Source: JBEEJZ01 sp046046915 | GTDB taxonomy: Bacteria; Pseudomonadota; Gammaproteobacteria; Burkholderiales; Burkholderiaceae_C | NCBI GenBank assembly: GCA_046046915.1 | Contig: JBJOIT010000004.1 | Coordinates: 42,123-106,122, forward strand | Direction of reading: 5' to 3' | DNA: 64,000 nucleotides | Part shown: positions 19,281 to 27,313 of the stretch, piece by piece | How positions within the stretch are numbered: the stretch's first letter is position 1 | How the letters are laid out: every line of letters begins with the position of its first letter | Notes under the pieces: generated by a model | Databases searched by the model: none | Seen by the model: only the letters and a program-made list of their open reading frames with translations | Told to the model about the DNA's origin: nothing | Made by a program: the position numbers and the translations under genes

Positions 19281-20400
19281 ATCACCCGCTCCGGTGGTCA
19301 AGCCACCCTTGTGGCTCTTGGCCGAGCTGACCTACCGCTGCCCCTTGCACTGTGTGTTTTGCTACAACCCCACGCAATACGCCCGTCTGCAAGACGAGTT
19401 GACCACGGCGCAGTGGGTGGATGTGATGCGCCAGGCGCGCGCGCTGGGCGCCGCGCAAATCGGGTTTTCTGGAGGCGAGCCCCTGTTGCGAGACGACCTG
19501 GAAGAGTTGGTTCAGGAAGCACGTCAGATGGGTTACTACACCAATCTGATCACCTCCGGAGTCGGCTTGACAGACACCCGCGCCAAACGACTAAAGGATG
19601 CGGGGCTGGACCATGTTCAATTGTCTTTTCAGGACTCGACCCGCGAATTGAATGATTTTCTGAGTCACACCAAAACGTTTGAGTTGAAAAAGCGTGTGGC
19701 CCAAATCATCAAGCAGCACGATTGGCCTATGGTGATGAACTGTGTGCTGCATCGTCATAACCTGCCGCATGTTGACAAGATCATCGACATGGCGCTCGCC
19801 CTTGAGGCGGAATACCTGGAGTTGGCAAACACACAGTATTACGGCTGGGCCTGGACCAACCGCGACCACCTGATGCCTACGCAGGAGCAATTGCATGAGG
19901 CAGAGGCGGTGGTCAATCGTTACCGCGCCGAGATCGGTAACCGTTGCCGCGTCTTGTTTGTGGTGCCTGACTATTTTGAGGAGCGCCCCAAGGCTTGCAT
20001 GAATGGCTGGGGTGCCGTGTTTTTGGCTGTTGCGCCCGATGGCACGGCACAGCCCTGCCACAACGCGTTGAACCTACCTGGGCTGGAATTGCCCAATGTG
20101 CAGAGCCAAGCCCTTGCCGATATCTGGCAGCGTAGCCAAGCCTTTAACGCCTATCGTGGAGAAGCCTGGATGAAACCGCCTTGCCGTGATTGCGATGAGC
20201 GGCACAAGGACTTCGGCGGATGTCGTTGCCAGGCGTTCCAGATCACAGGTGATGCCACCCAGGCCGATCCGGTGTGCAGCAAATCGCCACATCACGACAA
20301 AGTGGTGGAGCTGGTACGGCGCGCGCCTTCTCAGAGGGTGGTGCCTATCGTGTTTCGAAGCGATCAGGAATCACGTCGCCTGCATCCGGCGGAGACCTGA
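19264..20400 (+). CDS. pqqE: PqqE, radical SAM PqqA cross-linking enzyme
   Basis: Radical SAM-SPASM enzyme that forms the carbon-carbon bond between Glu16 and Tyr20 of PqqA. Cys26, Cys30 and Cys33 form the CxxxCxxC cluster site (RCPLHCVFCYNP). GFSGGEPLLRDDLEELV is the SAM-binding glycine segment. The C-terminal SPASM region has CMNGWGAVFLAVAPDGTAQPCHNAL and CRDCDERHKDFGGCRCQAF with several auxiliary-cluster Cys. The start is a GTG with GAGGGGGTG upstream, giving 378 residues and a 17-base overlap with pqqD. Its stop overlaps the ATG of the next gene (TGATG). Confidence 0.95.
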   Translation: MAGFSESPAPVVKPPLWLLAELTYRCPLHCVFCYNPTQYARLQDELTTAQWVDVMRQARALGAAQIGFSGGEPLLRDDLEELVQEARQMGYYTNLITSGVGLTDTRAKRLKDAGLDHVQLSFQDSTRELNDFLSHTKTFELKKRVAQIIKQHDWPMVMNCVLHRHNLPHVDKIIDMALALEAEYLELANTQYYGWAWTNRDHLMPTQEQLHEAEAVVNRYRAEIGNRCRVLFVVPDYFEERPKACMNGWGAVFLAVAPDGTAQPCHNALNLPGLELPNVQSQALADIWQRSQAFNAYRGEAWMKPPCRDCDERHKDFGGCRCQAFQITGDATQADPVCSKSPHHDKVVELVRRAPSQRVVPIVFRSDQESRRLHPAET

Positions 20401-21200
20401 TGTCCAGCCCGACGCTGTCAACCGCAAGCGGCAGTGCCGCTCACCATCGCATGTTGGGGGCTTGGCTGGTGCGCCATACGCCTGGGGTGCAAGCCCCAAC
20501 GGTGGCACTAGAACGACGTGAAAACGGCTTGTTTTTGCTGTGGCTCGCCTTCATGGGTGTGCTGGTGTTTGGTGCGATGCTGCTATGGCGACTGGGCATT
20601 TGGTACAAATTGCTTGGCGCTGACCCGACCGGCTTGACGCTGGCCATCATCGTGCTGTTTGTGGGTACCTCATTGTGGGCTGGGCGTCGTGCCTGGGTGC
20701 TTGGGGTGGAACAACAACGCCTGGATCTGTGTCGTCTATCTACCAGCGGTGGTGTCCAGGGGCACGCTGTGACTGATGTCGGTTGGTGCCGTGAGTTTTT
20801 GAACGGCAGTCGTGCAGTGCCGGCAGAGCGTTCAGCATATTTACAGGTGTTGGGCGAACACGCACACGGTCCTCATGAAATGGCATGGTGGCTCAATGGC
20901 ATACAGCTCAAGCTGGGCTTGCTGGGCAAGGTCATCGGGTTTTCCATCCTGGCGCTTGAGCTGGGTCAGATGGAGAGCTTTGACCCCACCCAATCCGCAC
21001 GTTTATTGAAGAATCTGACCGGCGGATTGGGGATCGCTCTGCTGACCACCATGACGGGCCTGGCGGGCAACATCCTGCTGGGTTTGCAGTTGATGCGCCT
21101 TGATCGTTTTGCAGATGGTTTGGTCGCCCAGTCACTTGCCTTATCGCTAGAGGCGCAAGCCACGGAGCCTCAGGATGGCAATCGGCCGACCGGCGCGTGA
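20400..21200 (+). CDS. MotA/TolQ/ExbB-like proton-channel protein linked to pqq
   Basis: A 266-residue membrane protein with four predicted spans (about 43-63, 78-98, 171-188, 208-231). The last two carry sequences like the conserved part of TolQ/ExbB/MotA: LKLGLLGKVIGFSILAL and GGLGIALLTTMTGLAGNILL. In that family five such subunits form a ring around two partner helices and conduct protons. The loop between spans 2 and 3 (~70 residues) would be cytoplasmic. The ATG overlaps the pqqE stop, so it is the sixth gene of the pqq operon. The next gene overlaps it by 26 bases. The family assignment is moderate and the function unknown. Confidence 0.75.
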   Translation: MSSPTLSTASGSAAHHRMLGAWLVRHTPGVQAPTVALERRENGLFLLWLAFMGVLVFGAMLLWRLGIWYKLLGADPTGLTLAIIVLFVGTSLWAGRRAWVLGVEQQRLDLCRLSTSGGVQGHAVTDVGWCREFLNGSRAVPAERSAYLQVLGEHAHGPHEMAWWLNGIQLKLGLLGKVIGFSILALELGQMESFDPTQSARLLKNLTGGLGIALLTTMTGLAGNILLGLQLMRLDRFADGLVAQSLALSLEAQATEPQDGNRPTGA

Positions 21201-21786
21201 CACTGAGACAGACCCTTTTTATGACATGTTGTTCAACATGTTGATTGCGTTTGTCTTTTGTTTTGTCGTGGCCATGCTCTCGTTCAACCCGGCATCGCGC
21301 AAGGCTGGCGACATACCTGCTAAAGCCGAATTCATCGTGACCGTGACCTGGCCGGACAACAACCCCAACGACATCGACAGCTGGGTGCTGGGTCCGGACG
21401 GCAATGTACTTTGGTTTCGTCAACGCGATGCGGGTTTGCTGCATCTGGACCGGGATGACCGAGGCGCCAAAAACAACACGGTCATCGTCAATGGGCGCGA
21501 AATCACCAGTCCCATCCGTCAAGAAATTGTGACGCTGCGTGGTCTGGTGCCGGGTGAGTTTGTGGTGAACGCTCACTACTACGAAAGCCGGGACAAGCTG
21601 CCGGTCGATGTCTCAGTGGCGGTGGTCAAAGTCAACCCCCAGGCGGAGATCATTTACACCGGCACAGTGCAGATCCCAGTCAAGGGCGATGAGCGCACCC
21701 TGGTTCGCTTCACGCTTGATGAGACAGGCAGAGTGCTGGATATCAACACCCAGCCACTGACCATCGTGCAGCGTGCCAGTCTTTAA
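21175..21786 (+). CDS. ExbD/TolR-like single-span protein with DUF2135-like periplasmic domain
   Basis: A 203-residue protein with one membrane span (about 14-37). The motif DPFYDMLFNMLIAFVF resembles the PFIDVMLVLLIIF of ExbD, placing Asp17 where ExbD/TolR/MotB have the proton-carrying Asp. The remaining ~160 residues would be periplasmic and do not resemble the ExbD domain. Instead FIVTVTWPDNNPNDIDSWVL with GPDGNVLWF and LDRDDRGAKN recalls the YfaP/DUF2135 'DVDLHVTDPDG' type of beta domain. It overlaps the MotA-like gene by 26 bases. I infer a rotor or force-transmitting partner for that protein; there is no direct evidence for the cargo. Confidence 0.6.
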   Translation: MAIGRPARDTETDPFYDMLFNMLIAFVFCFVVAMLSFNPASRKAGDIPAKAEFIVTVTWPDNNPNDIDSWVLGPDGNVLWFRQRDAGLLHLDRDDRGAKNNTVIVNGREITSPIRQEIVTLRGLVPGEFVVNAHYYESRDKLPVDVSVAVVKVNPQAEIIYTGTVQIPVKGDERTLVRFTLDETGRVLDINTQPLTIVQRASL

Positions 21787-21836
21787 GCACGCTGCTAACC
21801 ATCACGACAGGCCGTCCCCAACTATTTGAGATCCCT

Positions 21837-22361
21837 ATGATTCCCGCAATCTCATCCTCTCTCATGATGCTGCTGGCCTTGTATGTCCTGCTGGCATTCC
21901 TGCTTCTGTGCCTGTGCCTGGCTACACGCTGGGCCTGGCAGGTCAAGCTGGCGGGCGTGCTCTTGGTAAGTGGCTTTTATTTGGTGAGCCATCAAACGCT
22001 TCTGGGCGTCTCAGGCTGGCCCAGCGACGATGTGTTGCCCAAACGGTTCGTGTTTCTGGCGGCGGTGTTTGACGAGCCCAGTCCGGCACGAGGACATGCG
22101 GGCGCCATTTACGTCTGGGTCAATCCCATGAAAGACGGTTTGGTACTGGAGATGCCACGCGCTTACAAATTACCCTACGAGAAAGATTTGCGCAGTCTCT
22201 TAGGTGATGGCATCAAGAAGGCGCGTGACGGCAACACCCAGATGGGCAGCACCGAACCCAAACGCGGCGTTGGGGGCCTCGCATGGCTCAGGCCGTCTGG
22301 CAACGATGCGCTTCAAATCAAGCTCAGTGATCTGCCTCGCGCGCAGCTGCCAGAAAAATGA
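21837..22361 (+). CDS. Two-span membrane protein of the pqq-linked envelope module, function unknown
   Basis: A 174-residue protein with two hydrophobic segments at the N-terminus (about 4-28 and 35-54), then a ~115-residue soluble part, probably periplasmic, with FVFLAAVFDEP, GAIYVWVNPMKDGLVLEMPRAY and LPYEKDLRSLLGDGIKKARDG. I do not recognise a family. It begins 50 bases after the preceding gene and overlaps the next by ATGA, so it belongs to the same operon. The phrase MPRAYKLPYEKDLR looks like a conserved segment and would be useful for a profile search. Confidence 0.55.
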   Translation: MIPAISSSLMMLLALYVLLAFLLLCLCLATRWAWQVKLAGVLLVSGFYLVSHQTLLGVSGWPSDDVLPKRFVFLAAVFDEPSPARGHAGAIYVWVNPMKDGLVLEMPRAYKLPYEKDLRSLLGDGIKKARDGNTQMGSTEPKRGVGGLAWLRPSGNDALQIKLSDLPRAQLPEK

Positions 22362-23080
22362 AGTCGTCCTTGATCACCCCATGGGCTCTGCGCTGTCTTC
22401 CACTGGTGGGCGTCAGTTTGCTGGTGGCTTGTACACCTCGAAGTTCGGAGGACTGGTTCCCGCTACAAAAGGGAGCACGATATGACTATGCGGTGACGCA
22501 AACCGGTGCTGATACCGAGAGCACGCAACAGCTCAATTGGCAAATAGAACTCACCCGCATAGAACAGCGTGACGGTCGGGCTGTCTACGTGCGTCACCAC
22601 TCAGAAGGCGTTGAGTTTCATTTGCTAGCCGATGAGAAGGGGGTTCGTCGCATTGCCACTCGATTGGAAATCGACCAAGAGGCGACACCCGATGCAGATC
22701 CCCGTTGGGTATTGAAAGCGCCCTATGTGTTGGGCACGGAGTGGACCACGCCGACTGTGCCGTTTTTCTTGATGCGCAAGAACGAATACCCAAGAGAATT
22801 GAAGAATACGCACCAGGCGCTCATGACCTGGACAATTGCGTCGGTCGATGAGTCTGTGGAGACACAAGCGGGTAAGTTTCACCCTTGCATGCGACTGGAA
22901 GGGCTTGCGCACCTCAACCTCTACACCGATCCCGTCAACGGATTCAATGATGTGCCCTTGCTTAGTCGTGAGTGGTATTGCCGGGGCGTAGGACTGGTCA
23001 AGTTCGAACGCATTGAAAAGGTGCCGGCCGGCTTTATGACCGGCGGCACGCTCCAAGCGGAGCTCACGAGCTGGCGTTAG
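22358..23080 (+). CDS. Putative lipoprotein, last gene of the pqq operon
   Basis: A 240-residue protein with a lipoprotein signal: hydrophobic PLVGVSLLVAC ending at lipobox LVAC, Cys about residue 25. The mature part starts DWFPLQKGARYDYAVTQ, a pattern seen in several exported beta-rich proteins of unknown role. It goes on with LSREWYCRGVGLVKFERIEK near the end, typical of proteins that describe 'G x V x Y x x x G G V K'. No known family can be named with confidence. It overlaps the preceding gene by four bases, and the convergent cytochrome gene ends 12 bases beyond. Anchoring in the outer or inner membrane would complete the envelope module. Confidence 0.6.
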   Translation: MKSSLITPWALRCLPLVGVSLLVACTPRSSEDWFPLQKGARYDYAVTQTGADTESTQQLNWQIELTRIEQRDGRAVYVRHHSEGVEFHLLADEKGVRRIATRLEIDQEATPDADPRWVLKAPYVLGTEWTTPTVPFFLMRKNEYPRELKNTHQALMTWTIASVDESVETQAGKFHPCMRLEGLAHLNLYTDPVNGFNDVPLLSREWYCRGVGLVKFERIEKVPAGFMTGGTLQAELTSWR

Positions 23081-23092
23081 ACACGTAGTCGC

Positions 23093-23425
23093 TCAGGGCT
23101 TTTGGGCCATCACCCAGGTGGCCATGGTCTTGAGATCGTCATTGCTGATGCTGGCATGCGGCGGCATGGCAATGCGTTTACCCCATTTGCCAATAGACCC
23201 ATTCTTGATGCTTTGCATCAGCGTGGCGACGGCGTCCCTGTCACCTGCGTACTTGCTGCTGATGTCTTGAAAAGCCGGGCCGACGATTTTTTCATTGAGG
23301 GCATGGCAGGACGTGCAACCGCTGGCCTTGATGAGCTCGGCGGCCGCCTTGGCGTCTTGTGCTAGTGCTGCTGAGCCGGCAGAGGCGCTCAGTGCGAGCA
23401 CGAGGAGTGTGCGTAGGAGTTTCAT
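23093..23425 (-). CDS. Small periplasmic cytochrome c (c-551/c5-like)
   Basis: A 110-residue class I cytochrome c with signal peptide MKLLRTLLVLALSASAGSAALAQ (23 residues in two parts here: MKLLRTLLVLALSASAG then SAALAQ). The haem motif is SGCTSCHALNEKIVGP, and the axial Met is in AMPPHASISNDDLKTMATWVM. It matches cytochromes that carry electrons between quinoprotein dehydrogenases or cytochrome bc1 and terminal oxidases. It sits 115 bases downstream of the alcohol dehydrogenase gene, past that gene's terminator, so it needs read-through or its own promoter. Role as dehydrogenase acceptor is inferred from position. Confidence 0.85.
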   Translation of the reverse strand: MKLLRTLLVLALSASAGSAALAQDAKAAAELIKASGCTSCHALNEKIVGPAFQDISSKYAGDRDAVATLMQSIKNGSIGKWGKRIAMPPHASISNDDLKTMATWVMAQKP

Positions 23426-23495
23426 GATGAGTCGGTAAAGAGGTGACTTTTTAGCGCCTGAAATCAGAAAACCGGCGCCGCAGGTGCTTTTGAAC

Positions 23496-23528
23496 AAAAA
23501 AAATGGGCCTGCCGCTGCCGACAGGCCC
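23496..23528 (-). terminator. Terminator of the quinoprotein dehydrogenase gene
   Basis: Leftward reading: arms GGGCCTG and CAGGCCC around 10 bases, then A and a run of eight T. It lies 12 bases after the dehydrogenase stop. Confidence 0.85.
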
Positions 23529-23540
23529 GAAGAGATCAAC

Positions 23541-25256
23541 TTACTTGATCAACTTGAAGGTCCAAACAGAACCACCTTGCTCCAAGAAGTTTACTTTCTT
23601 GGCTACTTCGCCGCCCCACAGAGGCACAGCGCCACCCCAGCCAGACACCACACTGACGTACTGCTCGCCACCTTCAGACCAGGTGATGGGAGGTGCCACC
23701 ACGCCAGAGCCCGTCTGGAACTGCCAGACCACTTTGCCAGTTTTGGCATCTGCGGCCTTCAGGTAGCCCTCTGGGGTACCCCAGAACACGAGGTCTCCGG
23801 CCGTGGTCATGACACCACCCCATAGAGGAGCGTTGTTCTTGACTTCCCAGGCCACTTTGCCTGTCTTGGGGTCAATGGCGCGCAGGGAGCCAATGTGGTC
23901 GTCAAACAAGGGCTTCATGGTGAAGCCGGCGCCCAGGTAAGCAGCACCCTTCTTGTAGCTGATGGGTTCGTTCCAGATTTCCATGCCCCATTCATTGGTA
24001 GGCACATAGAACAGGCCCGACTTGGGGCTGTAGGCCATGGGCATCTGGTTCTTGCCACCCAGGAAACCTGGTGCCGAGAACACCGACTTGCCCTTGGTGC
24101 CGTCACCGCCAGGAGCGGTGGGGTCGCCGGGGCGGTTGTCAGCCACGTAGTTGGGACGGCCAGACTTCAGGTCGATGCCGGTTGCCCAAGTGATCTTCTT
24201 CACAAAGGGGAAAGCGTTGACCAGTTTGCCAGTGGTGGCGTCATTCACGTAGAAGAAGCCATTGCGGTCAGCCTTGGCGCCCATGCGCTTTCCATCCATG
24301 TCGAAGGTGATGAACTCGTTCACACCGTCGTAGTCCCAGCCATCGTTAGGCGTGTTTTGGTAGTGCCAGACAATTTTGCCAGTCTTGATATCGATGGCCA
24401 CAGTCGATGTGGAGAACAGGTTGTCGCCTTTACGTACGTGGCTGTTCCAGGGGCCGGGGTTACCGGTACCAAAGTAGGCCAGACCGGTTTTGGCGTCGTA
24501 AGAGCCGCCCAGCCAAGGTGTGGCGCCGCCGGTTTTCCACGTTTCACCAGGCCAAGTGGCGTTGGTGGTACCACTGATGCCGTTTTCCTTGCCATTGAGA
24601 TAACCCATGTGGCCTTCCACCACAGGGCGGCTCCAGACCATCTTGCCGGTTTTCGCATCGCGTGCTTCCACACGACCCACCACGCCGAATTCACCGCCCG
24701 ACAGGCCGGTAATGACCAAACCTTCTGCCACCAATGGTGCGGCCGTGTAGCTGTAGCCAGCGCTGTACTCGTCAATCTTTTCGCGCCACACCACTTTGCC
24801 GGTGTTCTGGTCCAGGGCCACAATTTGTGCGTCCAGGGTGCCGAAGATCACCAGGTTGTCATAAAGCGCAGCGCCACGGTTGACCACGTCACAGCAGGGC
24901 ATGATGCCTTCGGGCAGGCGGTGCTCGTACTTCCAGACCTTCTCACCTGTTTTGGTGTCGATGGCGAAGATACGCGAATAGGACGCCGTTACGAACATCT
25001 TGCCGTTGTGCACCAGCGGCTGAGATTCTTGGCCACGTTGTTTTTCACCACCGAAGGACATGGACCATACCGGCGCCAGGCGACTGATGGTTTGTGTGTT
25101 GATTTGGGTAAGGGGAGAGTGGCGCTGGCCTTGTGTACCCATACCCCAGCTGAGCACTGAGTCGGGGTTGTTCGCCGTGATCATGGCGTCGGTTACGGTT
25201 GCGCCGACTTGGGCGGCAGCCATCATCACCAGGATGCTGAGTAGTTTGCGTTTCAC
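23541..25256 (-). CDS. PQQ-dependent alcohol dehydrogenase, lanthanide-type active site
   Basis: A 571-residue periplasmic quinoprotein with signal peptide and eight-bladed propeller, including repeated tryptophan-docking motifs (TGKVVW, TGKMVW, TGKIVW). Vicinal Cys121-Cys122 form the disulfide that stacks on PQQ. Likely metal ligands are Glu189 and Asn266. The catalytic Asp308 is in [10 protein letters not shown] and is followed two residues later by Asp310. Calcium enzymes (MxaF) have Ala there; XoxF, ExaF and PedH have Asp, which binds lanthanide. The PedF, ABC and SoxYZ neighbours favour an ExaF/PedH-like ethanol dehydrogenase over methanol dehydrogenase. The start is GTG with CAGGAGACAAC upstream. 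A sigma-54 promoter lies about 100 bases upstream. Confidence 0.92.
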   Translation of the reverse strand: MKRKLLSILVMMAAAQVGATVTDAMITANNPDSVLSWGMGTQGQRHSPLTQINTQTISRLAPVWSMSFGGEKQRGQESQPLVHNGKMFVTASYSRIFAIDTKTGEKVWKYEHRLPEGIMPCCDVVNRGAALYDNLVIFGTLDAQIVALDQNTGKVVWREKIDEYSAGYSYTAAPLVAEGLVITGLSGGEFGVVGRVEARDAKTGKMVWSRPVVEGHMGYLNGKENGISGTTNATWPGETWKTGGATPWLGGSYDAKTGLAYFGTGNPGPWNSHVRKGDNLFSTSTVAIDIKTGKIVWHYQNTPNDGWDYDGVNEFITFDMDGKRMGAKADRNGFFYVNDATTGKLVNAFPFVKKITWATGIDLKSGRPNYVADNRPGDPTAPGGDGTKGKSVFSAPGFLGGKNQMPMAYSPKSGLFYVPTNEWGMEIWNEPISYKKGAAYLGAGFTMKPLFDDHIGSLRAIDPKTGKVAWEVKNNAPLWGGVMTTAGDLVFWGTPEGYLKAADAKTGKVVWQFQTGSGVVAPPITWSEGGEQYVSVVSGWGGAVPLWGGEVAKKVNFLEQGGSVWTFKLIK

Positions 25257-25358
25257 GTTGTCTCCTGCACGGTATAAAAGTTAAGTGTTTCGCCTGAGCT
25301 GAATGCTGGGCGATCCGGAACTTCTGGGACAGATCCTTCGAGGTTCGCGTTGATAGTG

Positions 25359-25373
25359 GCAACAACTGTGCCA
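25359..25373 (-). promoter_or_regulatory. Sigma-54 promoter of the quinoprotein dehydrogenase
   Basis: Leftward reading gives TGGCAC, AGTTG, TTGC: an exact match to the -24/-12 consensus. It lies 103 bases upstream of the GTG start of the dehydrogenase, leaving an untranslated leader of about 90 bases. The GAFTGA-containing activator encoded at 12905 is the obvious partner. Confidence 0.8.
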
Positions 25374-25454
25374 ACGTGCAAAAGTCGTTTGGGCCTTTGA
25401 TATTTGTCAAATGCCCCTCTTTTTGATGTGACTTTGTGCAGCCTGTTCATATCG

Positions 25455-25480
25455 GGAACGCTGTGTTGCCACAGTGTTCC
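25455..25480. promoter_or_regulatory. Inverted repeat, candidate upstream activator site
   Basis: Arms GGAACGCTGTG and CACAGTGTTCC around TTGC: 10 of 11 arm positions pair. It lies about 80 bases upstream of the -24/-12 element, the normal range for a sigma-54 activator. It is noncoding, in the 232-base gap between the dehydrogenase and the next gene. The binding protein is not proven. Confidence 0.6.
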
Positions 25481-25488
25481 AGAATGAA

Positions 25489-26478
25489 TCAATTGCCAGG
25501 GCGATGGCTTGTCACAGCTGTCCCGAGCACCCGTTTCTCGTAGCTTGGGTACCACTGCGTGATGGTGCGGTGTAGCTCAGCCGGTTGGGCGGCCCAGGAC
25601 TGAAATGCCACGGGTACAGGTGCCCGTAAGACTTCACTCAGATCAAGTCCACTTTCCGCGCTGCTTTTCAACATGTTTTCAAGCCAGCCCAACCAGTCAG
25701 CCGTTTGCATGGTGCCCTTGCGATCTGCATGTACCGGCCCGTGGCTGGGCACGACCGTTGTCATCGGCAGCGAAGTAAACAGCTCATTTAATTGAGCTAG
25801 GCTCGCTAACCATGGTTTGATATCTGCATGGGGCGTAGTGGGAACGCGGTCAGCAAACACCAGCCCACCTGCGAATACCACGCCAGTGCTGTGATCGATC
25901 AGCACCAGGTCATCGCGGGTGTGCCCGGTGAGCTTGCGCAGTTCAAGGGTGTGTCGTCCCAACGCTATTTTTTGTGGCTGTATGGCCTGCGTTGCGGGCA
26001 TGGACTCGGTCCCCTTCATCCAATCGCCGCACAAGCGGTACAGGTTGTCGGCATAGGCACTGCCCTCGGCTTGCATCCCGGCAATGCTTCCAGCCAGGGC
26101 CTGAATGGGTTTGTCGGCCCAGGCTTGATTACCAAAAAAATAATCGGGATGCAGGTTGAGATTGAGGACCTGTACGACGGGCTCAGAGGTGATGTTCTGG
26201 ATAGCTTGCCGCTGTTGTTCGCCATACAGGCGAGAGGGTCCTGTGTTGATCACCACCACCCCGGAACCTGTGGCAATGAAGCCGGTGTTGATGATGTTGC
26301 AGCCGTTTTTGCGACTGAAGTCTTCGACGGCCCCTTCAATGACCCAGGTACCAGCGGCGATTTGGCGTGGTTTGAGTTTGTAGTCCAGTGTGCTGAGGTC
26401 GGGGGAGGGCGTTTGTGCACCAACGCTGCCAAGACAGAAAGCCAGGCCGCTGACCAGGCCTTGGATCCATGCCCTCAT
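25489..26478 (-). CDS. Quinoprotein relay system metallo-hydrolase 2 (MBL fold)
   Basis: A 329-residue exported metallo-beta-lactamase-fold protein resembling 'quinoprotein relay system zinc metallohydrolase 2'. Signal peptide: LVSGLAFCLGSVGAQ. The segment at the HxHxDH position reads NLHPDY (residues 108-113), so only one His and the Asp remain. Later LTGHTRDDLVLIDHSTGVVFAGGLVF and PSHGPVH retain other metal-site His. It shares the fold with the first relay protein at 14993 but is only distantly similar. Substrate unknown. Its start overlaps the end of the SoxYZ-like gene by four bases, and this pair is typical of such clusters. Confidence 0.82.
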   Translation of the reverse strand: MRAWIQGLVSGLAFCLGSVGAQTPSPDLSTLDYKLKPRQIAAGTWVIEGAVEDFSRKNGCNIINTGFIATGSGVVVINTGPSRLYGEQQRQAIQNITSEPVVQVLNLNLHPDYFFGNQAWADKPIQALAGSIAGMQAEGSAYADNLYRLCGDWMKGTESMPATQAIQPQKIALGRHTLELRKLTGHTRDDLVLIDHSTGVVFAGGLVFADRVPTTPHADIKPWLASLAQLNELFTSLPMTTVVPSHGPVHADRKGTMQTADWLGWLENMLKSSAESGLDLSEVLRAPVPVAFQSWAAQPAELHRTITQWYPSYEKRVLGTAVTSHRPGN

Positions 26479-27302
26479 GCCGACACCTCTGCGCTGATGC
26501 GGTTGCCATTGTTGTCATGGCCCAGGACCCGCAAGATGCCGTTGGGCCGTTCGGGCAGTTCGAGCGTCAAGATCGGATTTTCGGAGACCGGCTCGTGCAA
26601 GGCCAGGCGCCACCAAATGCGACCCGCATCATCCTGCATGTACAGATCTTCGATGTAAAAGGCAGGAATGCCGGCCACCAGCCCGGTGTCCATGGGGTGC
26701 ATGACCCGTAAGCGCAGTCTGCGGCTGCCTTCCAGCACGTTGTCGAAAAAACGGGTTTGGACTTCGTTCAGGGTTTTGCTCCAGGTGCCATCGCTGCGTG
26801 TGGCGCCCGGGACTGTACAGCCACCTCCTGCTGCTTGCACCCATGTACTACCAACATGCCAGTGCCCATCGCGGGTTTTGACCATGGCCCGCACGGGTGA
26901 GCCTTGCTCCATGCGAAAACGGAAGGCCAACATGGGCAGGGATCGCAGCGGCTCAAAGCTCAGGATTTCCTTGACCGGGTTGCGATCCGCGACGATGGTG
27001 ATGCGCTCAATTCCTCCTCCCACTTTGCTCAGTGCCCGGGCATCCAATAGCATGGGCACATTCATCGCATCGTCGGCAAATGCCGGTCCTCGTACCAGCA
27101 CCTGGGGGCTGAAGCTCATGGGGCTGTTGCCCATGTAGTGCTTGCGCAGCACTGGCCATTGCATCGAGCCCAAGGGATCACCACCCGTGAGTTCGTCCTG
27201 GGCTGCGGCGTTGCCCTGTGCCAGGGCTGGGCTCAGGGCTGCCGTTGTGCTCACGGTGGCCCATGCGGCGACCAGATCCCGTCGAGTCAAGAGGTGCTTC
27301 AT
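26475..27302 (-). CDS. Quinoprotein dehydrogenase-associated SoxYZ-like carrier
   Basis: A 275-residue exported protein joining a SoxY-like and a SoxZ-like domain. The N-terminus has a Tat-like RRDLVAAWATVSTTAAL signal. The SoxY swinging-arm motif appears as AAGGGCTVPG with Cys162; in SoxY this Cys carries sulfur intermediates. The SoxZ-like C-terminal half includes RLRLRVMHPMDTG and ISAEVS at the end. In quinoprotein clusters the cargo of this arm is unknown. It is coupled to the downstream MBL gene by a four-base overlap, and the ABC permease gene lies 11 bases upstream. Confidence 0.85.
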   Translation of the reverse strand: MKHLLTRRDLVAAWATVSTTAALSPALAQGNAAAQDELTGGDPLGSMQWPVLRKHYMGNSPMSFSPQVLVRGPAFADDAMNVPMLLDARALSKVGGGIERITIVADRNPVKEILSFEPLRSLPMLAFRFRMEQGSPVRAMVKTRDGHWHVGSTWVQAAGGGCTVPGATRSDGTWSKTLNEVQTRFFDNVLEGSRRLRLRVMHPMDTGLVAGIPAFYIEDLYMQDDAGRIWWRLALHEPVSENPILTLELPERPNGILRVLGHDNNGNRISAEVSA

Positions 27303-27313
27303 TACTGAGTTCC

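Noticed and set aside
23895..25160. 421-codon plus-strand frame across the quinoprotein dehydrogenase
   Set aside because: Antisense shadow; His/Val-rich, no ribosome site, and the dehydrogenase on the other strand is certain.
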